DNA of 64,000 nucleotides, from positions 1 through 64,000 of the forward strand of contig NZ_POVL01000027.1 in NCBI RefSeq assembly GCF_002939185.1, written 5' to 3'. Below, in pieces: positions 17,827 to 28,238 of the stretch; the first letter of the stretch is position 1, and every line of letters starts with the position of its first letter. The notes beneath the pieces were generated by a model that had not been told where the DNA came from, did no database searches, and saw only the letters and a program-made list of their open reading frames with translations. Position numbers and translations under genes: made by a program. Origin of the DNA: Enterobacter sichuanensis. GTDB lineage: Bacteria > Pseudomonadota > Gammaproteobacteria > Enterobacterales > Enterobacteriaceae.

Positions 17827-18489
17827 ATGCTGCGCGTCATCGATACCGAAACTTGCGATCTTCAGGGCGGAATAGTGGAAGTGGCCTCTGTCGACGTGGT
17901 TGACGGAAAAATCGTCAACCCAATGAGCCATCTGGTGCGTCCCGATCGCCCCATCAGCCCTCAGGCGATGGCTATCCATCGTATTACCGAATCGATGGTG
18001 GCGGATAAACCGTGGATCGAAGACGTGATTCCCCACTATTACGGTAGCCCGTGGTACGTAGCGCATAACGCCAGCTTTGACCGTCGCGTGCTGCCGGAGA
18101 TGCCCGGGGAATGGATTTGTACCATGAAGCTGGCGCGTCGCCTCTGGCCGGGGATCAAGTACAGTAACATGGCGCTGTACAAGTCCCGTAAGCTCAGCGT
18201 CCGCACGCCTGAGGGGCTGCATCATCACCGCGCCCTGTATGACTGCTATATCACCGCCGCGTTACTCATCGATATTATGAACACCTCCGGCTGGACGCCG
18301 GATGATATGGCGACCATTACCGGACGCCCCGCGCTGCTGACCACGTTTACCTTTGGTAAGTACCGGGGCAGAGCGGTGTCGGATATTGCCGATAAAGACC
18401 CGGGCTATTTGCGCTGGCTGTATAACAACCTCGACAAAATGAGCCCGGAACTGCGTCTGACGCTGAAACATTATCTGGGCGAAGCTTAA
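17827..18489 (+). CDS. exoX: exodeoxyribonuclease X (ExoX)
   Basis: DnaQ-family 3'-5' exonuclease of 220 residues acting in mismatch repair and recombination. DEDDh motifs are intact: RVIDTETCD (ExoI), [11 protein letters not shown] (ExoII) and [10 protein letters not shown] (ExoIII with the catalytic His/Asp). The C-terminal part ([24 protein letters not shown]) is the small DUF3820-like domain seen in E. coli ExoX. The stop codon overlaps that of ptrB on the other strand. Confidence 0.96.
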   Translation: MLRVIDTETCDLQGGIVEVASVDVVDGKIVNPMSHLVRPDRPISPQAMAIHRITESMVADKPWIEDVIPHYYGSPWYVAHNASFDRRVLPEMPGEWICTMKLARRLWPGIKYSNMALYKSRKLSVRTPEGLHHHRALYDCYITAALLIDIMNTSGWTPDDMATITGRPALLTTFTFGKYRGRAVSDIADKDPGYLRWLYNNLDKMSPELRLTLKHYLGEA

Positions 18490-20546
18490 CGCTCTGCACG
18501 GCCTGGCAGCGTCTCCTGCGCCAGGCCAATCAAAAAGGCGTACTCCAGCGCCACCCCTTCATACGATTTAAACCGTCCCGACTTCCCGCCGTGTCCGGAA
18601 TCCATATCGGTACAGAGCAGCAACAGATTATCGTCGGTTTTCAGCTCCCGCAGTTTTGCCACCCATTTTGCCGGCTCCCAGTATTGCACCTGAGAGTCAT
18701 GCAAACCGGTGGTCACCAGCATATGAGGGTAGGCTTTCGCCTCGACGTTATCGTACGGGCTGTACTCTTTCATATAGCGGTAGTAAATCTCATCCTGCGG
18801 ATTGCCCCACTCCTCAAACTCCCCGGTGGTGAGAGGAATGGATTCATCGAGCATGGTGGTGACCACATCAACAAACGGCACCTGCGCGACGATGCCTTTG
18901 AAGCGGTCGGGACGCTGGTTGATAACCGCCCCCATCAGCATGCCGCCCGCGCTACCGCCCATGCCAAAGCAGAGCTGCGGATCGCCATAGCCCTGTTCAA
19001 TCAGCGCATCGCAGACGTCAAGGTAGTCATTAAAGGTGTTTTTCTTTTTGAGGAATTTCCCGTCTTCATACCAGTGCTGCCCCAGTTCACCGCCGCCGCG
19101 AATATGGGCGATGGCGTAAACAAAGCCGCGATCGAGCAGGCTTAATCTGCTGCTGCTGAAATCGGCGTCCATGCTTGAGCCGTAGGAGCCGTAGCCGTAG
19201 ACGAGGATCGGGTTTTTCCCTTTCTGAAAATGCGCTTTGTGATAGACGAGCGAGACGGGAACCTCCACGCCATCCCGGACGGTGACCCACACGTGTTCGC
19301 TTCGGTAGTTTTCAGATTCGAACCCTTTGACCTCGGTCTGTTTAATCACCTGACGCTGCCCGGTGTCCATATCCAGCTCAAACAGGGTGTCCGGTGTGGT
19401 CATGGACGAGTAGCCGTAGCGCAGCCGTGAGGATTCCGGTTCCGGGTTGAATCCAATCCACGTCACATAGGCCGGGTCATCAAACGCAATCCCCACCACT
19501 TCCCGGGTTTTACGGTTGATTTGCCGGATACTGGTCAGCCCCCGCTGGCGCTCTTCCACCACCAGCCAGTCGGTAAACAGGGTGAAGCCTTCCAGCATTA
19601 CCTGATCCCGCGCGGGGATCAGCACTTCCCACTTGCGCTCATCGCGCACTTTGGTTTTATAAAGACCAAAGTTTTTGCCCTCGCGATTCGAACGCACATA
19701 AAAACTGTGCTGGAAGTGATCCAGGCTGTACTCGTGGTCCTTGCGGCGCGGCAGAAAGCAGAGCGGCTGGGCATCAGGCAGTTCGGCATCCAGCAGCAGA
19801 ACTTCGGATGTCGTCGCACTGGCCAGGAAAATAATGACATAGTGGCGTGAGGAGGTTTTATGCAGGCTGACATAAAAAGTTTCGTCCTGCTCTTCATAGA
19901 CCAGTTCGTCGTCAGCGGAGTCGGTTCCCACGGTGTGTCGCCAAACCTGGTAAGGCAGCAGCGTGGAGGCGTGTTTTTTGACGTAGTAAACCGTTTCGGA
20001 GTCATTTGCCCAGACAAAATCCGGGGAGACGTTTTCCAGCATTTCCGGATACCAGTTGCCGGTGTCGAGATTGCGAAAACGCAGGCCGTACTGGCGACGG
20101 GAGAGATAATCCTCCGCCAGTGCCATCACCGCGTTATCCGGTGAAATGGACATGCCGCCCAGGGTATAAAACTCGCTGTGGGCCGCGCGCTGGTTGGCGT
20201 CCAGCAGAATATCCCACTCGTCCCACTCGGCACTCAGCACCGACTGACGCTGGTAGATGGGGTACTCGTTGCCGGGCTCGTAGATATGGCGATAGCGGTA
20301 GCCGTTTTTGGTCCAGGGCGCGGAGACATCGCGCTGAGGAATACGCTGTACCATTTCATTCAGCAGCTGGTCCTGAAGCGTCTGCTGGCTGGACATGACC
20401 TTGCGGCCATAGTCGTTTTCCTCGTGCAGGTAGTCGAGTACCTCTGGCCGGGAACGCGAATCGTCCCGTAGCCAGTAATAGTTGTCTATGCGCGTATCGC
20501 CATGCGTGGTGATTGCATAAGGTATACGTCGGGCTTTCGGTGGCAT
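18486..20546 (-). CDS. ptrB: oligopeptidase B (protease II)
   Basis: Cytosolic serine oligopeptidase of the prolyl-oligopeptidase family that cuts peptides after Lys or Arg. 686 residues from ATG 20546 ([17 protein letters not shown]), equal to E. coli; the open frame extends 16 codons up without similarity. An N-terminal beta-propeller (about 70-400) is followed by the alpha/beta-hydrolase domain with the nucleophile in [12 protein letters not shown]. The acid lies in the [13 protein letters not shown] region and His in [11 protein letters not shown]. Convergent with exoX, overlapping it by four bases. Confidence 0.96.
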   Translation of the reverse strand: MPPKARRIPYAITTHGDTRIDNYYWLRDDSRSRPEVLDYLHEENDYGRKVMSSQQTLQDQLLNEMVQRIPQRDVSAPWTKNGYRYRHIYEPGNEYPIYQRQSVLSAEWDEWDILLDANQRAAHSEFYTLGGMSISPDNAVMALAEDYLSRRQYGLRFRNLDTGNWYPEMLENVSPDFVWANDSETVYYVKKHASTLLPYQVWRHTVGTDSADDELVYEEQDETFYVSLHKTSSRHYVIIFLASATTSEVLLLDAELPDAQPLCFLPRRKDHEYSLDHFQHSFYVRSNREGKNFGLYKTKVRDERKWEVLIPARDQVMLEGFTLFTDWLVVEERQRGLTSIRQINRKTREVVGIAFDDPAYVTWIGFNPEPESSRLRYGYSSMTTPDTLFELDMDTGQRQVIKQTEVKGFESENYRSEHVWVTVRDGVEVPVSLVYHKAHFQKGKNPILVYGYGSYGSSMDADFSSSRLSLLDRGFVYAIAHIRGGGELGQHWYEDGKFLKKKNTFNDYLDVCDALIEQGYGDPQLCFGMGGSAGGMLMGAVINQRPDRFKGIVAQVPFVDVVTTMLDESIPLTTGEFEEWGNPQDEIYYRYMKEYSPYDNVEAKAYPHMLVTTGLHDSQVQYWEPAKWVAKLRELKTDDNLLLLCTDMDSGHGGKSGRFKSYEGVALEYAFLIGLAQETLPGRAER

Positions 20547-20630
20547 GTCATCATTCTTTTTAGTTTTACACCCTATAAGGTTGGCAAAACCCACGCATGA
20601 TGCAAGCGAAACCGTGACCCAGCCGAGACG

Positions 20631-21281
20631 TTATCCCTGTAACGCCTGTTTTTGCTCCCGGATATCCTGCTCAATGCCTTCGCGCACATCCTGAGGGATC
20701 TTCAGCGCGTCGCCAAGCGCGTTCAGGTAGCTGCGTTCCATAAAGTGATCGATATCGATAGCGGCACAGCTGAGGAAATAGAGTTCAAGCGCCTCTTCCT
20801 CATTTTTCACACTCTGCGCAAGACGCTGCGGGTCAAGCGGCTGTTCAATCGCCTGCGCTACCAGCGCTCTGCCCTTCTCTTCGACACCGGCTTCACGCAG
20901 CTGCTGCTCAATCGCCGATCGTTCTTTATCGTCGATGTGCCCGTCGCTTTTCGCGGCAAAGACCAGGGCAAGGATAAGCCGTTCGGTACGCAGATCCAGC
21001 GGCGAGGTGTGTTCACCATACTGCGGTTCATCCCTGTGCGCAGTGCGTACCCTGTCTTTGTATTTATTCCACAGAACGGTCCCCGCGATGGCCCCGCCAC
21101 CGGCCAGCAGCGCGCCGGTGCCATACTTTGCCAACAGCTTGCGCGAGGACTTATTCGCCACCAGCAGGCCCGCCAGCCCGCCGAGCGCACCAGGTACCAG
21201 CAGGTTACTGAGCCCCTGCTCGCCGGACGATGCCGTTTTCTGCCCTAACAGTGATTGCAATTGATTCAGCCAGCCTGACAT
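20631..21281 (-). CDS. yebE: YebE family inner-membrane protein (tellurite-resistance TerB-like domain)
   Basis: 216 residues. After an N-terminal region ([14 protein letters not shown]) there is a Gly/Ala-rich hydrophobic stretch (about 30-70), then a DUF533/TerB-like helical domain: [27 protein letters not shown] and [19 protein letters not shown]. Start set at MSGWLN (21281). In E. coli this is a strong CpxR target, but no clear GTAAA tandem repeat was seen upstream. Function unknown. yebF and yebG, its E. coli neighbours, are missing. Confidence 0.9.
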   Translation of the reverse strand: MSGWLNQLQSLLGQKTASSGEQGLSNLLVPGALGGLAGLLVANKSSRKLLAKYGTGALLAGGGAIAGTVLWNKYKDRVRTAHRDEPQYGEHTSPLDLRTERLILALVFAAKSDGHIDDKERSAIEQQLREAGVEEKGRALVAQAIEQPLDPQRLAQSVKNEEEALELYFLSCAAIDIDHFMERSYLNALGDALKIPQDVREGIEQDIREQKQALQG

Positions 21282-21402
21282 GGTTTCCCTCACTTAACGG
21301 TGAACATGTTCCACAGCGTAAGCGAGCAGGCGTCAGGAAATGTCTGGCCGGACTAAAGAAGCGCATATTTCTTCCTGCCGCACTGAGCCGTGCGCGAGAC
21401 AG

Positions 21403-21425
21403 ACGCAAACGTTTTCGTTTATACT
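21403..21425 (+). promoter_or_regulatory. purT promoter with PurR operator
   Basis: ACGCAAACGTTTTCGT (21403-21418) matches the 16-bp PUR box consensus. It sits between a weak -35 (GAGACA, 21396-21401) and the -10 TATACT (21420-21425), so bound PurR would occlude RNA polymerase. purT starts 28 bp downstream of the -10, after an AGGGGG ribosome-binding site. Confidence 0.88.
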
Positions 21426-21452
21426 GCCCGCAACTTTTTCAGGGGGATTGTT

Positions 21453-22631
21453 ATGATTCGTTTAGGAACCGCGCTGCGGCCATCGGCGACGCGAGTGATG
21501 CTGTTGGGATCGGGCGAGCTGGGAAAAGAAGTCGCCATTGAGTGTCAACGTTTAGGCGTGGAAGTCATTGCCGTTGACCGCTACGCTGATGCACCCGCCA
21601 TGCACGTCGCCCATCGTTCTTATGTGATTAACATGCTGGATGGCGATGCCCTTCGCGAACTGATTACGCGTGAAAAACCGGATTTTGTGGTGCCGGAAAT
21701 TGAAGCCATCGCTACCGATACGCTGATCGCCCTTGAGCAGGAAGGCCAGCGCGTGGTGCCCTGTGCAAAAGCCGCAAAGCTGACCATGAACCGCGAAGGG
21801 ATCCGTCGCCTGGCGGCGGAGGAGCTCGGGTTGCCTACGTCGGGCTACCGTTTTGCTGGCGATAAAGCCGCATTCCTGCGGGCCGTCGAGGAGATCGGCT
21901 ACCCGTGCATCATTAAGCCGGTAATGAGCTCCTCCGGTAAAGGGCAGAGCTTTATCCGCGACAGCAGCACGCTGGACAAGGCGTGGGATTATGCCCAACA
22001 GGGTGGTCGCGCCGGAGCCGGTCGCGTGATCGTTGAAGGTGTGGTGAAGTTTGATTTCGAGATCACCCTGCTGACCGTCAGCGCCGTGGACGGCGTTCAT
22101 TTCTGTGACCCGATTGGCCACCGTCAGGAAGATGGCGATTACCGCGAATCCTGGCAGCCGCAGCAGATGAGCCCCCTGGCGCTGGAACGCGCGCAGGCAA
22201 TAGCTCGTAAGACCGTCCTGGCGTTGGGCGGCTATGGCCTGTTCGGCGTGGAGCTGTTTGTTTGCGGTGACGAGGTGATTTTCAGCGAAGTCTCCCCTCG
22301 CCCGCATGACACCGGTATGGTCACGCTCATCTCGCAGGACCTCTCCGAATTCGCCCTGCACGTGCGCGCCTTCCTCGGCCTGCCCGTCGGCGGTATCCGT
22401 CAGTACGGTCCGGCCGCCTCGGCGGTGATCCTGCCGCAATTAACCAGCCAGAACGTTACCTTTGATAACGTCGACGCGGCGGTGGGCGCAGGTCTGCAGG
22501 TGCGTTTGTTCGGCAAGCCGGAGATCGACGGCTCCCGTCGTCTTGGGGTGGTATTAGCCACCGGGAAGAACGTGGACGACGCCGTGACGAGAGCGAAAGC
22601 GGCCGCCGTAGGCGTTAAGGTAGCAGGATAA
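21453..22631 (+). CDS. purT: formate-dependent phosphoribosylglycinamide formyltransferase PurT
   Basis: ATP-grasp enzyme making formyl-GAR from GAR, formate and ATP in purine synthesis; an alternative to PurN. 392 residues, as in E. coli, from ATG 21453; the longer frame from 21390 overlaps the promoter. N-terminal Rossmann-like domain ([23 protein letters not shown]). The ATP-grasp core shows [13 protein letters not shown] and the metal-binding segment [24 protein letters not shown]. PurR control is visible upstream; a strong terminator follows. Confidence 0.97.
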   Translation: MIRLGTALRPSATRVMLLGSGELGKEVAIECQRLGVEVIAVDRYADAPAMHVAHRSYVINMLDGDALRELITREKPDFVVPEIEAIATDTLIALEQEGQRVVPCAKAAKLTMNREGIRRLAAEELGLPTSGYRFAGDKAAFLRAVEEIGYPCIIKPVMSSSGKGQSFIRDSSTLDKAWDYAQQGGRAGAGRVIVEGVVKFDFEITLLTVSAVDGVHFCDPIGHRQEDGDYRESWQPQQMSPLALERAQAIARKTVLALGGYGLFGVELFVCGDEVIFSEVSPRPHDTGMVTLISQDLSEFALHVRAFLGLPVGGIRQYGPAASAVILPQLTSQNVTFDNVDAAVGAGLQVRLFGKPEIDGSRRLGVVLATGKNVDDAVTRAKAAAVGVKVAG

Positions 22632-22659
22632 AAAAACGGGCCCCGGGGCCCGTTTTTCA
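22631..22659. terminator. bidirectional terminator between purT and eda
   Basis: AACGGGCCCC (22635-22644) pairs with GGGGCCCGTT (22645-22654), with A6 before and T5 after. It stops convergent purT and eda transcripts. Confidence 0.88.
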
Positions 22660-22672
22660 TGCGGCGAATAAC

Positions 22673-23314
22673 TTACTGCTTCGCGCCTTCAACCGCTTCA
22701 CGAGCCAGTCGGGTAATGCGGTCCCAGTCGCCTGCTTCCAGCGCATCCGCCGGCACCAGCCATGAGCCACCGATGCACAGCACACTTTTCAGCGCCAGGT
22801 AGTCACGGTAGTTGGCCGGAGAGATACCGCCCGTCGGGCAGAAACGCACCTGGGAGAATGGACCCGCAATGGCCTGCAGCGCTTTGGTGCCGCCGTTGGC
22901 TTCTGCCGGGAAGAATTTGAACTCTTTCAGACCGTAGTCCATGCCCAGCATCAGTTCAGATACGGTGCTGATACCCGGGATCAGTGGAATCGTGCCTTCG
23001 GTGGCGGCTTTCAGCAGCGACTCGGTCAGACCCGGGCTGATGGCGAACTGTGCACCCGCTTCGGTCACTTCAGCCAGCTGTTTTGCGTTCGTCACGGTAC
23101 CCGCACCAATGATAGCGTCCGGTACTTCTTTAGCGATAGCGCGAATGGCATCCATCGCGCAGGCGGTGCGCAGGGTCACTTCCAGAACGCGAACGCCGCC
23201 CGCAACCAGCGCTTTCGCCATCGGTACAGCGTGCTCCAGCTTGTTTACCACGATAACCGGCACGACAGGGCCAGTGGTCAGGATTGCTTCTGCACTTGTT
23301 TTCCAGTTTTTCAT
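22673..23314 (-). CDS. eda: KHG/KDPG aldolase Eda
   Basis: Class I aldolase that splits 2-keto-3-deoxy-6-phosphogluconate into pyruvate and glyceraldehyde 3-phosphate; the last step of the Entner-Doudoroff and hexuronate routes. 213 residues from ATG 23314. E45 in RVLEVTLRT is the catalytic base and K133 in EFKFFPAEA forms the Schiff base. [15 protein letters not shown] binds phosphate. Lies 39 bp after edd and is expected to share its mRNA; in E. coli eda also has its own KdgR-controlled promoter. Confidence 0.97.
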   Translation of the reverse strand: MKNWKTSAEAILTTGPVVPVIVVNKLEHAVPMAKALVAGGVRVLEVTLRTACAMDAIRAIAKEVPDAIIGAGTVTNAKQLAEVTEAGAQFAISPGLTESLLKAATEGTIPLIPGISTVSELMLGMDYGLKEFKFFPAEANGGTKALQAIAGPFSQVRFCPTGGISPANYRDYLALKSVLCIGGSWLVPADALEAGDWDRITRLAREAVEGAKQ

Positions 23315-23353
23315 CAGAGTCTTCTCTCGCCAGATCGTTAAAATCAAGTCGTC

Positions 23354-25165
23354 TTAAAACGTAATACAGGTTGCGCCCTGCTCAGCACCGGAGAGTTTCT
23401 CACGCAGCGCACCAAACATTTCGCGCCCTGTCCCCACGCGCGAGGCGCTCAGGTCAGGAATATGGGGGTTACGTGCCGCCAGCTCTGCGTCATCGACCAG
23501 CAGGGTTAACTCGCCTGTCTGTCCGTTTACGCGGATCATGTCGCCGTCACGCACTTTCGCCAGCAACCCGCCGTCATAAGCTTCCGGCGTCACGTGGATG
23601 GCGGAAGGCACTTTACCGGATGCGCCTGATAGGCGTCCATCGGTCACCAGTGCAATTTTGAAACGGCGGTCCAATAATACACCAAGTGGTGGCATAAGTT
23701 TATGTAATTCTGGCATCCCGTTGGCTTTCGGCCCCTGATGACGCACCACCACCACGCAGTCTTTGTCGAGAAGCCCGGCGTCAAAGGCAGGTAATACGTC
23801 ATGCTGGCTTTCGAACACCACCGCCGGTGCTTCGATAACCTGATTCTCTTCCGGTACGGCAGAGGTTTTCATCACCGCACGCCCCAGGTTACCGCTCAGC
23901 ACTTTGGTGCCACCGTGAGGAGAGAACGGTTTGTCGATGGTGGCAATCACCTGCGGGTCAAGGGAGGCGCTCGCGCCATCACGCCAGTCCAGCTCGCCGT
24001 TGTTCAGCCACGGCTCCTGGGTGTAGCGTTTCAGGCCGAAGCCCGCCACGGTGTTCACATCTTCATGCAGCAGACCGCCCTTCAGCAGCTCGCGCATCAG
24101 CAGCGGTACGCCGCCTGCGGCCTGGAAGTGGTTAATGTCCGCCGGACCGTTCGGGTACAGGCGCGCCATCAGCGGCACCACGGATGAGATCTCGGAGAAG
24201 TCATCCCAGTTAATCAGAATACCCGCCGCACGCGCCATGGCCACCAGGTGCATGGTGTGGTTAGTTGACCCCCCGGTTGCCAGCAGCGCGACGATACCGT
24301 TGACGATGACTTTTTCATCAACCATTTTGCCCATCGGCATCCATTCGTTGCCGTTTCCGGTCAGACGCGTGACCTGACGTGCCGCTGCCTCGGTCAGCGC
24401 TTTGCGCAACGGGGCATCCGGCTGGATAAAGGACGAGCCCGGAAGCTGCATCCCCATAAACTCCACCACCATCTGGTTCGTGTTCGCGGTACCGTAAAAC
24501 GTACAGGTGCCCGGCGCATGGTAAGACGCGGCTTCCGCCTCCAGCAGCGCCTGGCGATCGGCTTTCCCTTCAGCATACAGCTGGCGGATACGCACTTTTT
24601 CTTTGTTAGGCAGACCGCTTGCCATCGGGCCGGATGGCACAAAGATCGCAGGCAGATGACCAAACGACAGCGCAGCCATGACCAGACCCGGGACAATCTT
24701 GTCGCATACGCCGAGATACAGCGCGCCATCAAACATGTTGTGTGACAGCCCAACCGCCGCAGACATCGCAATCACCTCACGGCTCAGCAGCGACAGCTCC
24801 ATACCGTCCTGCCCCTGCGTCACGCCGTCGCACATGGCAGGCACCCCGCCCGCTACCTGACCAACGGCATTCACGCTGTGCAGCGCTTTACGGATGATGT
24901 CAGGATAGACCTCATACGGCTGGTGCGCGGAAAGCATGTCGTTATAGGAGGTGATGATGGCGATATTGTTACGCAACATGCTTTTCAGCGACGCTTTATC
25001 TTCAGGCTGGCAGGCGGCGAAGCCGTGAGCCAGGTTACCGCAGGCCAGCTGCGAGCGGTGGACGGTGTTGCTCTTTGCCTGTTCAATCCGGGCGAGGTAG
25101 GCCGAACGGGTCTCTTTCGAGCGCTCGATAATGCGTTGTGTTACGCGTAACAATGTCGGATTCAT
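23354..25165 (-). CDS. edd: phosphogluconate dehydratase Edd
   Basis: Iron-sulfur dehydratase converting 6-phosphogluconate to KDPG, the first dedicated Entner-Doudoroff step. 603 residues, as in E. coli, from ATG 25165 ([16 protein letters not shown]). IlvD/Edd family motifs with cluster cysteines: [27 protein letters not shown] ([11 protein letters not shown]) and [15 protein letters not shown] further 50 upstream codons in frame lie over the leader and the zwf terminator and are not coding. The GntR operator is about 200 bp before the start. Confidence 0.97.
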   Translation of the reverse strand: MNPTLLRVTQRIIERSKETRSAYLARIEQAKSNTVHRSQLACGNLAHGFAACQPEDKASLKSMLRNNIAIITSYNDMLSAHQPYEVYPDIIRKALHSVNAVGQVAGGVPAMCDGVTQGQDGMELSLLSREVIAMSAAVGLSHNMFDGALYLGVCDKIVPGLVMAALSFGHLPAIFVPSGPMASGLPNKEKVRIRQLYAEGKADRQALLEAEAASYHAPGTCTFYGTANTNQMVVEFMGMQLPGSSFIQPDAPLRKALTEAAARQVTRLTGNGNEWMPMGKMVDEKVIVNGIVALLATGGSTNHTMHLVAMARAAGILINWDDFSEISSVVPLMARLYPNGPADINHFQAAGGVPLLMRELLKGGLLHEDVNTVAGFGLKRYTQEPWLNNGELDWRDGASASLDPQVIATIDKPFSPHGGTKVLSGNLGRAVMKTSAVPEENQVIEAPAVVFESQHDVLPAFDAGLLDKDCVVVVRHQGPKANGMPELHKLMPPLGVLLDRRFKIALVTDGRLSGASGKVPSAIHVTPEAYDGGLLAKVRDGDMIRVNGQTGELTLLVDDAELAARNPHIPDLSASRVGTGREMFGALREKLSGAEQGATCITF

Positions 25166-25287
25166 AAAAGCTCCTCTCATTTTATCTGTCCGGGCTCGGG
25201 AGTTTACAAAGTCGCTGGCAGTTGTTAACAACGCTGAAACGCTTGCTGTCCGGAGCTCAGGGGCAAAATCACTTCCGGCAGTGTAAT

Positions 25288-25326
25288 AAAAAAAGCTCCG
25301 CGGGTGAATCCACACGGAGCTTAAAA
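25288..25326 (-). terminator. terminator after zwf in the edd leader
   Basis: AAGCTCCG (25293-25300) pairs with CGGAGCTT (25315-25322). On the minus strand a T7 tract follows. It lies between zwf and edd, so it would limit zwf read-through. Depending on the edd start site, it may act as a leader hairpin. Confidence 0.75.
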
Positions 25327-25358
25327 GTCAAAAATTATGCCGCGAGCTGTGTTAGATC

Positions 25359-25374
25359 ATGTTACCGGTAAAAT
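25359..25374. promoter_or_regulatory. GntR operator controlling edd-eda
   Basis: ATGTTACCGGTAAAAT differs by two bases from the GntR palindrome ATGTTACCGGTAACAT. It lies between the zwf stop and the edd start, where gluconate-responsive repression of edd-eda is known in E. coli. Confidence 0.85.
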
Positions 25375-25399
25375 AACACTTTCGGGCTAGCGGATTATC

Positions 25400-26875
25400 T
25401 TACTCAAACTCGTTCCAGGAGCGACCATCGCGGGTGATCATCGCCACTGACGCAACAGGTCCCCAGGTGCCTGCCTGATACGGTTTTGGCGCATCCTGAT
25501 CGGCAGCCCAGGCTTCGGTAATGGAGTCGACCCATTTCCATGCCTCTTCCACTTCATCGCGACGCACGAACAGCGCCTGGATACCGCGCATGGTTTCCAG
25601 CAGCAGACGCTCGTAAGCATCCGCCAGGTGCGTCTGGTTGAAGGTTTCGGAGTAGCTCAGGTCCAGCTTGGTGGTCTGCAGGTTGTGTTTATGATCCAGG
25701 CCCGGCACTTTGTTCAGGATCTGGATATCGACCCCTTCGTCCGGCTGCAGACGAATGGTCAGCTTGTTCTGCGGCAGCTCCTGCCAGGACTCTTTGAACA
25801 GGTTCAGTTCCGGGTTTTTAAAGTAGACCACCACTTCGGAGCACTTGGTCGGCAGACGTTTACCGGTGCGCAGGTAGAACGGTACCCCCGCCCAGCGCCA
25901 GTCGTCGATGTCCACGCGGATCGCCACAAACGTCTCGGTGTTGCTGGACTTATTCGCGCCCTCTTCTTCCAGGTAGCCTGGCACTTTTTTGCCTTGCGCA
26001 AACCCGGCGGTGTACTGCCCACGCACGGTCTTCTCACGCACGTTGGAGCGGTCGATGCGGCGCAGTGATTTCAGTACTTTCACTTTGGCGTCACGAATGC
26101 TGTCCGCCGTCAGATCGGACGGTGGCGACATGGCAATCATGCACAGGATTTGCAGCAGGTGGTTCTGGATCATGTCGCGCATCTGACCGGCCTGGTCAAA
26201 GTAACCCCAGCGACCTTCAATGCCCACCTCTTCCGCCACGGTGATTTCCACGTGGTCGATGGTGCGGTTGTCCCAGTTATTGACAAACAGGGAGTTAGCA
26301 AAACGCAGCGCCAGCAGGTTCAGAACCGTCTCTTTACCGAGGTAATGGTCAATACGGTAAACCTGGCACTCTTCAAAGAACTCGCCCACCTGGTCGTTGA
26401 TTTCACGCGAGGTGGCCAGTGACGTCCCCAGCGGTTTTTCCATCACGACGCGAGCCGGCTTGGCGTTCAGTTTGGCTTCGCCCAGCCCTTTGCAAATGGC
26501 GCCGAAGGTGCTTGGCGGCATGGCGAAATAGTTAATGGTGACACGGTTTTTCTGATCCAGCATCGCGCCTAAACGGCTAAACGCGCTGACGTCATTCACG
26601 TCCAGATTGCAGAAATCGAGACGGCCACTCAGGGTATCCCACAAACTTTCATCAATTTTTTCTTTCATGAAAGTTTCGAGCGCCTCGCGGACGACTTTGG
26701 TGTAAGCGTCCTTGTCCCAGTCGGCGCGCCCAACACCCAGGATACGGGTATCCGGATGAATTTGGCCCGCTTTCTCCAGTTGATACAGGGAAGGCAGCAA
26801 TTTTCGGCGTGCAAGATCGCCTTTCGCGCCGAAAATGACCAGGTCACATGCCTGGGCTGTTTGCGTTACCGCCAT
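25400..26875 (-). CDS. zwf: glucose-6-phosphate 1-dehydrogenase Zwf
   Basis: NADP-dependent oxidation of glucose 6-phosphate to 6-phosphogluconolactone; entry to the pentose phosphate and Entner-Doudoroff pathways. 491 residues, family length. The dinucleotide motif [14 protein letters not shown] is near residue 13 and the active-site signature [11 protein letters not shown] near residue 180. The C-terminal part is typical ([13 protein letters not shown]). ATG follows a GGAGAAT-type Shine-Dalgarno. A HexR box lies 47 bp upstream. Head of the zwf-edd-eda block, divergent from hexR. Confidence 0.97.
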   Translation of the reverse strand: MAVTQTAQACDLVIFGAKGDLARRKLLPSLYQLEKAGQIHPDTRILGVGRADWDKDAYTKVVREALETFMKEKIDESLWDTLSGRLDFCNLDVNDVSAFSRLGAMLDQKNRVTINYFAMPPSTFGAICKGLGEAKLNAKPARVVMEKPLGTSLATSREINDQVGEFFEECQVYRIDHYLGKETVLNLLALRFANSLFVNNWDNRTIDHVEITVAEEVGIEGRWGYFDQAGQMRDMIQNHLLQILCMIAMSPPSDLTADSIRDAKVKVLKSLRRIDRSNVREKTVRGQYTAGFAQGKKVPGYLEEEGANKSSNTETFVAIRVDIDDWRWAGVPFYLRTGKRLPTKCSEVVVYFKNPELNLFKESWQELPQNKLTIRLQPDEGVDIQILNKVPGLDHKHNLQTTKLDLSYSETFNQTHLADAYERLLLETMRGIQALFVRRDEVEEAWKWVDSITEAWAADQDAPKPYQAGTWGPVASVAMITRDGRSWNEFE

Positions 26876-26921
26876 GTCATTCTCCTCAGTTGGATCACCT
26901 GGTACTTCCGCCAGGTATCGT

Positions 26922-26936
26922 TGTAATTTTATTACA
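26922..26936. promoter_or_regulatory. HexR operator upstream of zwf
   Basis: TGTAATTTTATTACA is a perfect palindrome and fits the HexR consensus TGTARTNNNAYTACA. It is 47 bp upstream of the zwf start. HexR releases DNA when it binds KDPG, so zwf should respond to Entner-Doudoroff flux. Confidence 0.92.
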
Positions 26937-27181
26937 ATGCACTGTACTGCTTTTACGTCATTCCCGAAACCATTAGCGCTTATCGTCGCGTGCGATACCG
27001 CGATTTTTCACCCTTCAGACGATTACGATGGCGTAATGACGCAACAACCGTCGATTCTTTGCGCAACAGGGCCGCAGCAAAACCCGACACCGATCAAGTT
27101 ATGAAAAAAAACAACAACATTATCTTGTCGATTGTTACCCTTTCTGGAAGTCACAGGGGTAATATCGGCTAAATCGAATTA

Positions 27182-27205
27182 CGATTTCATCAATTTATGA
27201 AATCG
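27182..27205. promoter_or_regulatory. inverted repeat just upstream of hexR
   Basis: CGATTTCAT (27182-27190) and ATGAAATCG (27197-27205) form a perfect 9-bp inverted repeat with a 6-base spacer, 26 bp before the hexR ATG. It could be an operator or a leader hairpin. The right arm shares an AATCGTTT core with Cra sites, but the match is partial. Confidence 0.45.
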
Positions 27206-27231
27206 TTTACACCCATGAGCGTCCTGTTAAC

Positions 27232-28101
27232 ATGAACATGCTGGAAAAAATCCAGTTTCAACTGGAACACCTTAGCAAATCCGAACGTAAAGTGGCCGAG
27301 GTCATTCTGGCTTCTCCCGCGCAGGCGATCCATTCAAGCATCGCCGCTCTGGCACAGGAAGCGGGTGTGAGCGAACCGACGGTCAACCGCTTTTGCCGCA
27401 GCCTGGAAACACGCGGCTTCCCTGATTTTAAACTGCATCTGGCACAAAGTCTGGCTAATGGCACCCCCTATGTTAATCGCAATGTGGATGAAGACGACAG
27501 TGTTGATGCCTATACCGCGAAAATATTTGAATCAGCCATGGCCTCGCTTGACCACGTCCGCCAGTCTCTGGATATGAGCGCCGTGAATCGCGCGGTGGAT
27601 CTCCTTACCCAGGCCAAGCGGATTGCGTTCTTTGGTCTCGGCTCGTCGGCGGCCGTGGCGCATGACGCCATGAACAAATTTTTCCGCTTTAACGTCCCGG
27701 TGATTTATTCCGATGACATTGTGCTGCAACGCATGAGCTGTATGAATTGCAGTGAAGATGACGTCGTGGTACTGATTTCGCATACCGGCCGCACCAAGAG
27801 TCAGGTCGAGCTGGCGCAGCTGGCTCGTGAAAACGATGCCATGGTTATCGCGCTTACCACGGCGGGCACACCACTGGCCCGTGAGGCGACGCTGGCGATC
27901 ACGCTCGACGTACCGGAAGACACCGATATTTATATGCCGATGGTCTCCCGCCTGGCGCAGCTCACGGTGATTGACGTGCTGGCGACCGGTTTTACCTTAC
28001 GTCGGGGGGCAAAATTCCGGGATAACTTGAAGCGGGTCAAGGAAGCGCTTAAGGAATCGCGTTTTGATAAAGAATTGCTTATAAAGAGCGATGTTCGATA
28101 G
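27232..28101 (+). CDS. hexR: RpiR-family regulator HexR
   Basis: Represses zwf and edd-eda type genes and senses KDPG. 289 residues, nearly identical to E. coli YebK/HexR. The N-terminal HTH_6 domain (about 1-77: [20 protein letters not shown]) is followed by a SIS sugar-isomerase domain (about 125-260: [35 protein letters not shown]). Start MNMLEKIQ. Divergent from zwf, its main target, with a HexR box between them; upstream of pykA. Confidence 0.96.
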   Translation: MNMLEKIQFQLEHLSKSERKVAEVILASPAQAIHSSIAALAQEAGVSEPTVNRFCRSLETRGFPDFKLHLAQSLANGTPYVNRNVDEDDSVDAYTAKIFESAMASLDHVRQSLDMSAVNRAVDLLTQAKRIAFFGLGSSAAVAHDAMNKFFRFNVPVIYSDDIVLQRMSCMNCSEDDVVVLISHTGRTKSQVELAQLARENDAMVIALTTAGTPLAREATLAITLDVPEDTDIYMPMVSRLAQLTVIDVLATGFTLRRGAKFRDNLKRVKEALKESRFDKELLIKSDVR

Positions 28102-28238
28102 TTGATAACGAAGACGTAACGAATAATTACGATGTAACGATTTACGGCATTCGGTCCACTCGCTGCTGCCTTGCGGCAGATGATGGCCGATTCAATGTTC
28201 ACGCAACACCAAAGTTGTTTCAGTCAACGGAGTATTAC

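Larger units (their letters stand above)
26876..27231. other. 356-bp divergent intergenic region between zwf and hexR
   Basis: No protein gene is seen. It holds the HexR box near zwf and a 9-bp inverted repeat near hexR. An A-rich stretch lies around 27102-27115. Both promoters must lie here. Confidence 0.8.

Noticed and set aside
28102-28238. Possible HexR site upstream of pykA
   Set aside because: No TGTARTNNNAYTACA-like palindrome present; nearby TAACG repeats do not fit.
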